DNA of 5,028 nucleotides, taken from contig WRCR01000319.1 of NCBI GenBank assembly GCA_009783865.1, positions 1 to 5,028 on the forward strand. The letters are read 5' to 3'. The notes beneath the pieces are model-generated. The model was not told the origin of the DNA. It did no database searches and saw only the letters and a list, made by a program, of their open reading frames with translations. Position numbers and translations under genes: made by a program. Source of the stretch: Planctomycetaceae bacterium. GTDB taxonomy: Bacteria > Planctomycetota > Planctomycetia > Pirellulales > Thermoguttaceae. Positions 1 through 5,028 of the stretch are shown in pieces (position 1 is the first letter of the stretch; every line of letters starts with the position of its first letter).

Positions 1-1966
1 CCGGCTGAAAGAAAATCTTTTTGTTACTGCCTATTGCTTGCGAATGTGTCAGTTGCAAAGTGCCGTCTTCAATAACAGCGTTTCCGATATTATTGCCATT
101 TTGAGCAGCGATTTCAAGGGTTCCCGTTCCTTTTTTCGTCAAGGTGCGGTTGGGACTCGGACTTAAGGCAGTATCAATGGTAAATTTGCCGGGCGTACCG
201 GTAGTGAGGTCTTCTTCAATCGTGAAATTACCGTGTGCGGTGCCGTCGGTCAAGTTCCACGATAGAATACTCGTGAGCAGATATTGTTTCCCGTCATTGC
301 TCTTTGCCAGCGTGGTGCGTAAATAATCAACATCTGCCGGGCTGTAGTCAAAAGAACTTCCTTCGTTGGCGAATGTTCCGACTATAACATTATTCGACTG
401 CAAAACCACATAAGCGTCTTTTGTGTTTTGCTGTATTCCATAAACACTCAAATTAACATCGTCTCCGATGATAATCTCATTGGCTTTCATCTGCGGTTCC
501 TGTTTTCCCATCCTGATATTCAAAGCGGAATCGTCCATGAAAGCAATCGTTTTGTTCGTGGCAAACGTTCCGGCCATATCAAGGTCAAGTGTAACATAAC
601 TGTCAATGGTAAAATTACCGTTGTAGTCCTTTGTATTACCGACAAGGTGCAAGGTCCCAGAAGCAGCAAAGGCAGAGGCGTAGACATTTATATCGCCGCT
701 GCCGGTTAGAACACCGCCGAAATTTGTACCGTCTTGTGCGGCATATAAATCAATGTCGCTGTACAGACGAATTTCCCCGCCTTTTTGAACGACAAAGTTG
801 CTTGTTGCGAAGACCGCATTCGTTCCCGGGATAACGCCGAAAAAACCTTCACCAACGGTGAAATTACCGCTAAAATCTCCCGTATTGGCGAAAAAGTACA
901 GAGCACCGCCGTTTGTTAGGTCGGTTATGAGCGTAAGATTTCCGCTGCCGGTTAGAACGGTGGAGTTATCAAAATATATCACGTCGGCAAACAGGTTCAG
1001 GTTTCCGAGCAATTTCACTCTGGAACCGTTCTCTGCGTAGAAGTAGTTAGTATCAATTGCCGCATTTACCCCCTGTGCAACTTCCAAGTCCGCATTATAC
1101 ACCATAAAATAGTTAGATATGTCGGGAGAATAGTTATAAAGTTTCACGCCGGAATTGTCGCTGATGTCGTTTTCTATAAATTGCAGCGTTCCTTCCTGTA
1201 CGTAGAAACTGACGGTATTATTTGTATAATTGGTAAAATCACTGACTCCGCCAAGTTGCCATGTACCGGCTCCAAATTTTTCTACGTAAAGGTATAGTCC
1301 TCTACTGTCTGGGTCGATTGCCATCGGGTCTTCCTGACGCAGGACAGCGTTCTCGTCCGTATCGACAGAAAATAAAACGTAAGCATAACCGTCATCTCCT
1401 GCCTGACCGGCAAACGTTATAGAATTATTTTGAGCAGATAACGGTTTTTGCGGGTCATATTTCTGTTTGTTTCCGCTAAAAAGTGTTTGATAGCCTTGTG
1501 TCGTCCAGGAGTAAAGTTGGTTGTAACCATAAGGTACGTCAGCAGGATTTTCGACTTTGAAGTAAATCGCTCCGCCCAAACCGGCGGCGGTATTGTCAGT
1601 AAAAACCGAATCTCTCAGAAAAAGTTCCGAATTAAGGGAGTGTATTGCACCGCCCAAACCGTCGGAGGTCTTACCGTTTGCCGGGTCAACGACAAAGTTT
1701 GCGGCATTGCCGTCAAAGTCCGCATCAAGCAGGTAGACAGTTGAATTGCGGGCGTTGACTCCGCCGCCGTTTCCGCTTGTTTCAACATTGATAAACTTCT
1801 GATTGACTGGAAAAGTGTAATTCTGGTTGTAAATGTCGTAATGTCTGCCGGTTTGCGCACTTGCGGTGCTATCTGTTAAAAACGCGGCAACGGAAACCGA
1901 GACAGCAAGTAACGTGAGTCGGAAATAACAACTTCCTCTGAACAGGGCGTTAAAATTTTCTGTCAT
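1..1966 (-). CDS. Secreted beta-helix, autotransporter-like surface protein (C-terminus beyond left edge)
   Basis: The frame is open from ATG at 1966 to the left edge, giving 655 residues with no stop, so the gene is partial. A long N-region and hydrophobic stretch (about residues 16-30) ends in ASA before Q38, a plausible signal peptidase I site, so the product is exported. Residues 61-135 carry Chlamydia-Pmp-like motifs: FDGN (84-87), GGAI (105-108), FTDN (122-125), GGAI (131-134), with FSGN at 163-166. From about 231 on come degenerate strand repeats of the autotransporter-associated type: GAGTWQLGG to VQEGTLQF (232-263), LTGSGNLTL (338-346), LTGSGDINV (420-428) and KKGTGTLEI to IEDGTLQL (611-639). 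A GNFT or GKFT motif recurs at 367, 450, 579 and 593. The composition is rich in Asn, Gly, Thr and Ser, as in right-handed beta-helix passengers. No beta-barrel or anchor is visible because the C-terminus is missing. The start is supported by AAGGAAG upstream. The role (surface display, adhesion) is inference. Confidence 0.85.
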   Translation of the reverse strand, partial: MTENFNALFRGSCYFRLTLLAVSVSVAAFLTDSTASAQTGRHYDIYNQNYTFPVNQKFINVETSGNGGGVNARNSTVYLLDADFDGNAANFVVDPANGKTSDGLGGAIHSLNSELFLRDSVFTDNTAAGLGGAIYFKVENPADVPYGYNQLYSWTTQGYQTLFSGNKQKYDPQKPLSAQNNSITFAGQAGDDGYAYVLFSVDTDENAVLRQEDPMAIDPDSRGLYLYVEKFGAGTWQLGGVSDFTNYTNNTVSFYVQEGTLQFIENDISDNSGVKLYNYSPDISNYFMVYNADLEVAQGVNAAIDTNYFYAENGSRVKLLGNLNLFADVIYFDNSTVLTGSGNLTLITDLTNGGALYFFANTGDFSGNFTVGEGFFGVIPGTNAVFATSNFVVQKGGEIRLYSDIDLYAAQDGTNFGGVLTGSGDINVYASAFAASGTLHLVGNTKDYNGNFTIDSYVTLDLDMAGTFATNKTIAFMDDSALNIRMGKQEPQMKANEIIIGDDVNLSVYGIQQNTKDAYVVLQSNNVIVGTFANEGSSFDYSPADVDYLRTTLAKSNDGKQYLLTSILSWNLTDGTAHGNFTIEEDLTTGTPGKFTIDTALSPSPNRTLTKKGTGTLEIAAQNGNNIGNAVIEDGTLQLTHSQAIGSNKKIFFQP

Positions 1967-1972
1967 ATTGGG

Positions 1973-1979
1973 CTTCCTT
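1973..1979 (-). promoter_or_regulatory. Shine-Dalgarno of the surface-protein gene
   Basis: The minus strand reads AAGGAAG, followed by six bases and the ATG at 1966. This near-consensus site fixes the start. Its 5' end (1977-1979) lies inside the 3' arm of the 8-bp stem 1977-1984/2022-2029, so the site could be partly masked in the mRNA. Confidence 0.7.
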
Positions 1980-2029
1980 GCCGAAAGGGCAGCGACGAAA
2001 AACAGTGTACCACTGCGATTATCGGCAAG
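1977..2029 (-). repeat. 8-bp inverted repeat enclosing the hairpin and touching the ribosome binding site
   Basis: CTTGCCGA at 1977-1984 and TCGGCAAG at 2022-2029 are perfect reverse complements with 37 bases between them. In the minus-strand transcript the downstream arm overlaps the first bases of the AAGGAAG site of the surface-protein gene. Whether it forms in vivo is unknown. Confidence 0.55.
1998..2015 (-). terminator. Possible weak intrinsic terminator after the exported-protein gene
   Basis: On the minus strand CAGTG-GTA-CACTG (2015 to 2003) is followed at once by TTTTT (2002-1998), the layout of an intrinsic terminator. It lies about 40 bases beyond the stop of the 2055-2957 gene and upstream of the surface-protein gene. 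The stem has only five Watson-Crick pairs (plus a possible G-U), so it would be weak. It is enclosed by the CTTGCCGA/TCGGCAAG stem, and partial termination or attenuation is possible. Confidence 0.4.
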
Positions 2030-2054
2030 CAGCTACCGCAAAGTTTAGATTTTT

Positions 2055-2957
2055 TCAATCCGCCTTTTTTTGCAGCCGAAGTCGGGATTTATCGTAAATC
2101 AGCATTTCCGTCTGTCCAATTCCGTCCGGCGGCAACTCCGCAGGAAGATAATAATTGATGAGCCGGGACTCCAAAAGCCGAATTTCTTTGCCGGTTTGGT
2201 CAAATTCACGAATCGTCCGTTTGCGGATGCCGCCGGGGAGATTTGCCTCACACGCCGTTTCGATGACCGTCGTGATATTTCCGCTTTTGCGAACTGTCCT
2301 AAATTGGCAAGAACCCGCTCTGCCGCGCCGCAACTTAAATACCGACAAACTATGGACTTCCGACACCGATTTGCTCACCGTGACCGGCGGCTGACCAGCC
2401 GTTTCCTGTTTCTGCACTTTTTCTACCCGAAAGATGTACGGGTACAACTGCGAAGAATACCAGACCGTTGTTTTGTGCTTGCTCTGCGGCGTTTCCTGTT
2501 GATAAATCCGTTTTTCGCAGGGAATCAGCAATCGGTCAATGACGAGTTTTTCCGGTTCACCGGCGGTTATTTCCATATTGTCTGTTGCTTGAAGCGAAAT
2601 CGGCTGCTGGAAAAAATCGAAACGGCGGATTACCAGTGCTTTTTGAATCAAGCGTCCGCCGTAATTTACGGTGTCGGTTTCTTCAAGTGTATAGCCGTCT
2701 TTTTCGACGGAAACGAGAGTCGTCTTTTTTTCCGTGATACTTCGGGTTTTCTTTCCTTCGGCATTGGTTTGAACGGTAACAGTTTCCATCAGAATCCAAC
2801 TGGACGGCGGAAAACGTCCCCAGGGTGTCTCCGCCGCAGTCAGAACGGAAGTTACCGTAGAAGGAGTTGAAACGGTGGGAACAGCGTCTTCTTCCGCTGT
2901 ATTTGCGGACAGCGGTTGAAAAAACAAGAACGGAATTAAAACGATAATACGATGCAT
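2055..2957 (-). CDS. Exported protein of unknown function, 300 residues
   Basis: I do not recognise a named family. The start chosen is ATG at 2957, because it puts a clean signal peptide at the N-terminus: MHR, a hydrophobic core (IIVLIPFLFF) and a likely cut after LSA at residue 18. The frame stays open to an upstream ATG at 3077, but that would add 40 charged residues ahead of the signal and read through the 17-bp repeat arm. A Thr/Ser/Ala/Val-rich linker (about 21-45) is followed by WGRFPPSSWILMETVT (46-61) and alternating, strand-like segments rich in Thr, Glu and Lys, then IPCEKR (145-150), VWYSSQLYPYIFRVEK (165-180) and a final basic part. Cysteines lie at 147, 217 and 236. The W-x-F-P-P-x-S-W opening and the WYSSQ..PYI..RVE pattern feel like exported beta-sheet proteins found in planctomycetes, but this is from memory. 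It has no catalytic motif, transmembrane anchor or lipobox. A periplasmic or surface location is inferred. No Shine-Dalgarno precedes the start. Confidence 0.85.
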   Translation of the reverse strand: MHRIIVLIPFLFFQPLSANTAEEDAVPTVSTPSTVTSVLTAAETPWGRFPPSSWILMETVTVQTNAEGKKTRSITEKKTTLVSVEKDGYTLEETDTVNYGGRLIQKALVIRRFDFFQQPISLQATDNMEITAGEPEKLVIDRLLIPCEKRIYQQETPQSKHKTTVWYSSQLYPYIFRVEKVQKQETAGQPPVTVSKSVSEVHSLSVFKLRRGRAGSCQFRTVRKSGNITTVIETACEANLPGGIRKRTIREFDQTGKEIRLLESRLINYYLPAELPPDGIGQTEMLIYDKSRLRLQKKAD

Positions 2958-2964
2958 CTCGTTT

Positions 2965-2973
2965 ATTTTACCA
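2965..2973 (-). promoter_or_regulatory. Possible extended -10 promoter of the exported-protein gene
   Basis: The minus strand reads TGGTAAAAT, an extended -10 (TGn followed by TAAAAT). No convincing -35 is present. Transcription would start near 2958-2959, one or two bases before the ATG at 2957, giving an essentially leaderless mRNA, which would fit the lack of a ribosome binding site. A real promoter farther upstream is equally possible. Confidence 0.35.
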
Positions 2974-3046
2974 TGATGTGTAAAAAATTGGGAGGGACGT
3001 TGCACCGTAAAACAGTCCAATTGCAAGTTTCTCCGGCGACTTGCCG

Positions 3047-3266
3047 CGTCACCTTCAAAGTCGAATTTGGCTAACATATTCGATTTTTCATCGTAAAGAT
3101 ATTTAGATTATCTCGAAAAATCCAATTTTTACGGTGTCCGCCATCCCTTCCACTCCGTTTGCTCTCTCGCCTTTCTCGGTCTCCTCGCCCACATTACCGA
3201 GACCGCTTGTTGCACGCCAAGAACGATGCTAAAAAAACTCGGATTAAAACGACTTTGAAGGTGACG
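3047..3266. repeat. 17-bp perfect inverted repeat in the divergent region
   Basis: CGTCACCTTCAAAGTCG at 3047-3063 and CGACTTTGAAGGTGACG at 3250-3266 are exact reverse complements, 186 bases apart. The match does not extend inward. Each copy reads CGACTTTGAAGGTGACG in the direction of the gene it precedes. The outer flanks are TGCCG on the left and TGCCC on the right, a near-match that could be a decayed target duplication. It could be a shared operator or the ends of a small mobile element, and the sequence alone does not decide. Confidence 0.7.
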
Positions 3267-3294
3267 TGCCCCCCTAATACTCTGCGTCTTAATA

Positions 3295-3303
3295 TGGTAT
3301 AAT
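3295..3303 (+). promoter_or_regulatory. Extended -10 promoter of the PIN-TRAM transcription unit
   Basis: The sequence TGGTATAAT contains a perfect -10 hexamer (TATAAT, 3298-3303) with an upstream TGn, which can replace a good -35. The region 17 bases upstream (about 3275-3280, TAATAC) is not a recognisable -35. Transcription would begin near 3310, leaving a leader of about 75 bases. The right arm of the 17-bp repeat sits 28 bases upstream of the TGn. Confidence 0.6.
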
Positions 3304-3347
3304 ACGTTACAGAATGTCTTTTTTATTCGTAATTTTTTGAAACAAAT

Positions 3348-3375
3348 GGAGAAACCGGCATTACAAGACCGGTTT
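3348..3375 (+). promoter_or_regulatory. Ribosome binding site separated from its start by a hairpin
   Basis: GGAG (3348-3351) is the only Shine-Dalgarno-like sequence ahead of the ATG at 3386, but it lies 34 bases away. A perfect 7-bp stem starts right after it: AAACCGG (3352-3358), a 10-base loop, and CCGGTTT (3369-3375). Ten bases then remain before the ATG. When the stem folds, GGAG would be brought to a normal distance from the start, so the hairpin may be needed for initiation. Alternatively the hairpin is inhibitory and initiation does not use GGAG. Confidence 0.5.
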
Positions 3376-3385
3376 ATTATTAAAA

Positions 3386-4579
3386 ATGATTGGATTACTG
3401 GTACTTCGTGTTCTTTTTATTCTTGTTGCAAGCGGTGTCGGTTATTCCGTGATGTCGTCCAATGTTACCCCCGACGAAGAAACCGTTAAAACCGGCATAA
3501 TGACCTTTTTCGGAACCGTCGGTTTCGCTATCGCCATAATTATCGGCGATATGCTGATTCCCCGAAAACGGGTGGACTGGATTTCGTCCATTTACTTCGG
3601 TGTCCTTGTCGGTTTACTGTTGACTACCGCCATTCACTATGCCGTTGCCCCGCTATGGCACGACAGTTCCGACAAAACCGGACTCGCAAATTTTACGCTG
3701 ATACTCTGCGTCGTACTTTGTTACGTCTGCACAAGTTTCTTGATACAGACCCGTGATGACTTCCGGTTTATCATTCCGTATGTCGAATTCCGCAAGAATT
3801 TGAAGGGCAGCCGACCGCTGATATTGGATACCAGTGTTGTCATTGACGGTCGTATTGCCGACGTGATGGAAACAATGCTCATTGACAGCCGCCTAGTAAT
3901 GCCGCGCTTTGCTATCAACGAATTACAGCGCATTGCCGACAGCGCAGACCGCGGACGCAGAACAAGAGGACGACGCGGTTTGGATATTCTGAACCGCCTG
4001 CAAAAAATTAAGGGTATTGAAATGCAGATTGACGATACCGACCTGCCTGAATTTCGGGGACAACCGGTTGACCTGAAACTCGTCGCCCTAACGCGCCATC
4101 TTGAGGGAAAACTCGTCACAAACGATTACAATCTCAACAAGGTTGCGAAAATTCAAGGTGTTGATGTTATCAATCTGAACGACTTGGCAAACGCAATGAA
4201 ACCGGTCTTTCTGCCCGGTGAACGTCTTGATGTCGATATCGTGAAGATGGGCGAGGAAGTGAATCAAGGTATCGGATATCTAGATGACGGCACAATGGTA
4301 GTTGTCGATAACGGAAAAGACCATGTCAGTGAAAAGACCGTTGTTACGGTAACTTCGGTGCGGCAGACAAGTGCCGGCCGTATGATTTTCGGCAAATACG
4401 AATTCACAACGAAAAAACTCAGCGGCTCTGCGGTAAATCAGGATAATGTTCCTTCAGCCGCACCGTTGGGACAAAACAAAGAGCCGCAGAGCGGTGCTGC
4501 GGGACAGCCGCCGGCTGCCGGTCAGCAATCTTCCGGCAAAAACGGCGGAAGCAGTACCGTAAAATACAAAAAGACATAA
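3386..4579 (+). CDS. Membrane-anchored PIN-TRAM protein (YacL-like), predicted ribonuclease
   Basis: This 397-residue protein has the architecture of the Bacillus YacL family. Four hydrophobic segments (about residues 2-23, 36-57, 66-89, 101-121) form the membrane part. A PIN domain follows (about 143-270), with the acidic metal-binding residues in place: D148 and D154 in LDTSVVIDGRI, E179 in INEL, D229 in VDLKLVALT and D247 in TNDYNL. A TRAM-type RNA-binding domain lies at about 274-338 (GERLDVDIVKMGEEVNQGIGYLDDGTMVVV). PIN domains of this kind are metal-dependent single-strand RNA nucleases; the substrate here is unknown. Residues 341-397 are an added low-complexity tail rich in Gly, Gln, Ala, Pro and Ser that ends in basic residues (KYKK). 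The start at 3386 opens directly with the first membrane helix. The gene is followed after 22 bases by a Minf_1886-type gene, suggesting one transcription unit. The domain assignment is firm; the activity is inferred. Confidence 0.93.
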   Translation: MIGLLVLRVLFILVASGVGYSVMSSNVTPDEETVKTGIMTFFGTVGFAIAIIIGDMLIPRKRVDWISSIYFGVLVGLLLTTAIHYAVAPLWHDSSDKTGLANFTLILCVVLCYVCTSFLIQTRDDFRFIIPYVEFRKNLKGSRPLILDTSVVIDGRIADVMETMLIDSRLVMPRFAINELQRIADSADRGRRTRGRRGLDILNRLQKIKGIEMQIDDTDLPEFRGQPVDLKLVALTRHLEGKLVTNDYNLNKVAKIQGVDVINLNDLANAMKPVFLPGERLDVDIVKMGEEVNQGIGYLDDGTMVVVDNGKDHVSEKTVVTVTSVRQTSAGRMIFGKYEFTTKKLSGSAVNQDNVPSAAPLGQNKEPQSGAAGQPPAAGQQSSGKNGGSSTVKYKKT

Positions 4580-4601
4580 AAGCGAATTTCTGCTCAGGAA
4601 G

Positions 4602-5028
4602 ATGTACCAATTCAACCATTTATTTCCCGAATTATTGAAAAGCGACAGGCGGTACAGACGGGAATCATACGTCTTCGTTTGCGAGGCATTGGAATATGCG
4701 CAGCGCGTTTTGAAACTCGGAAGAGATGCAGCCAATGAGCCGATGCCTGAAGAACTGCTTGCCGAATACGAAGAATTGCAATCTTTGCAGAAACAGGAAG
4801 ATTTGCGGCAACGGCAGCGGCAGCACATTTCGGGACAGGATTTATGCTGGGCTGCCCGCGATTATGCGGTTAGACAATACGGACCTATGGCAGAAACCGT
4901 TTTGTCTTCTTTGGGAATCCGAAAGACGGACGACATCGGCGAAATTGTTTATAATCTGATAAGCATCGGACAAATGCGAAAGACCGCCGAAGACAGCCGT
5001 GATGACTTTAACGGCGTGTTTGATTTCG
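4602..5028 (+). CDS. Minf_1886-type conserved protein (C-terminal end cut by right edge)
   Basis: The frame runs from ATG at 4602 to the right edge without a stop, 142 residues. It matches what I recall of the Minf_1886 family, small proteins of unknown function typical of Planctomycetes and Verrucomicrobia. The N-terminal block has DRRYRRESYVFVCEALEYAQ (15-34). A variable linker rich in Glu, Gln and Arg (about 41-74) follows. The conserved C-terminal block reads HISGQDLCWAARDYAVRQYG (75-94), then GIRKTDDIGEIVYNLISIGQ (105-124), MRKTAEDSRDDF (125-136) and VFDF. Family members are usually about 130-150 residues, so only a few residues are probably missing. It is cytoplasmic by composition, with no signal or membrane segment. 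AGGA (4596-4599) lies just two bases before the ATG, unusually close, but no other ATG, GTG or TTG start exists in frame after the preceding stop. The 22-bp gap to the PIN-TRAM gene suggests co-transcription. Confidence 0.85.
   Translation, partial: MYQFNHLFPELLKSDRRYRRESYVFVCEALEYAQRVLKLGRDAANEPMPEELLAEYEELQSLQKQEDLRQRQRQHISGQDLCWAARDYAVRQYGPMAETVLSSLGIRKTDDIGEIVYNLISIGQMRKTAEDSRDDFNGVFDF

Larger units (their letters stand above)
2958..3385. other. Divergent intergenic region, 428 bp, no gene seen
   Basis: This separates the minus-strand exported-protein gene from the plus-strand PIN-TRAM gene. I see no tRNA, other RNA family or convincing ORF in it. It holds the 17-bp inverted repeat (3047-3063/3250-3266), an 8-bp repeat GATTTTTC (3082-3089)/GAAAAATC (3115-3122), a CGGC-GACTT-GCCG hairpin at 3034-3046 next to the left 17-bp arm, and a pyrimidine-rich stretch at about 3137-3190. 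That stretch ends in two mutually exclusive stems: TCTCGGT 3174-3180/ACCGAGA 3196-3202, and CGGTCTC 3177-3183/GAGACCG 3199-3205. Promoter-like sequences lie near both ends. Confidence 0.75.

Noticed and set aside
698..958. Repeated 17-base sequence as CRISPR or mobile repeat
   Set aside because: The two copies are in the same reading frame and encode the recurring LTGSG motif, so they are protein repeats, with no regular spacers.
144..1040. Several short plus-strand open frames in the left third
   Set aside because: All lie opposite the continuous minus-strand surface-protein frame with its signal peptide and repeats.
2018..2023. GATAAT on the minus strand as a -10 for the surface-protein gene
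   Set aside because: There is no TGn and no -35 at a suitable distance, and it overlaps the start of the 8-bp stem arm. I do not call it.
2070..2870. 266-codon open frame on the plus strand
   Set aside because: It lies wholly opposite the exported-protein gene, has no ribosome binding site, and is rich in Arg and Phe without any recognisable domain. The minus-strand frame has a signal peptide and coherent composition.
2958..3077. Upstream ATG at 3077 as the start of the exported protein
   Set aside because: It would put 40 charged residues before the signal peptide and run through the 17-bp repeat arm; the internal ATG at 2957 gives a normal exported protein.
3346..3388. ATG at 3346 as start of the PIN-TRAM protein
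   Set aside because: It is 40 bases upstream of the ATG at 3386 and therefore out of frame; its own frame stops soon after.
3721..4119. 132-codon open frame on the minus strand inside the PIN-TRAM gene
   Set aside because: It is an antisense shadow of the conserved PIN domain, with an Arg/Ser-rich composition and no motif.
4454..4828. Minus-strand open frames opposite the end of the PIN-TRAM gene and the Minf_1886-type gene
   Set aside because: They lie opposite two well-supported plus-strand genes and are Cys/Arg/Ser-rich without any domain.

Overview
The window looks like chromosomal DNA of a Planctomycetota bacterium, or a close relative in the PVC group, of moderate G+C. Three things point there: a small protein of the Minf_1886 type, known mainly from Planctomycetes and Verrucomicrobia; a four-helix membrane PIN-TRAM protein; and a large secreted beta-helix protein that mixes Chlamydia-Pmp-like FxxN/GGAI motifs with autotransporter-type strand repeats. 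This assignment comes from memory of the families, not from a search.

Layout. Bases 1-1966 (minus strand) hold the first 655 codons of a surface/autotransporter-like protein whose C-terminus lies beyond the left edge. A short gap (1967-2054) carries a small hairpin followed by a T-run (possible terminator on the minus strand), nested inside a longer stem that reaches the Shine-Dalgarno sequence of the big gene. Bases 2055-2957 (minus) encode a 300-residue exported protein that I do not recognise. Bases 2958-3385 are a divergent intergenic region with a 17-bp perfect inverted repeat, several smaller stems, and an extended -10 promoter for each direction. Bases 3386-4579 (plus) encode the PIN-TRAM protein. 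Only 22 bp later, bases 4602-5028 (plus) begin the Minf_1886-type gene, which is cut by the right edge.

The two plus-strand genes look like one transcription unit driven from about base 3298: a predicted membrane-anchored ribonuclease followed by a conserved protein of unknown function. The two minus-strand genes both encode envelope or exported products. They may be read from one promoter, with the hairpin between them reducing or gating expression of the large surface protein, or the surface protein may have its own promoter. No RNA gene, CRISPR array, transposase or phage gene was found. The most unusual points are the divergent region with the shared 17-bp element, a start codon separated from its ribosome binding site by a hairpin, and a possible leaderless start on the other side.
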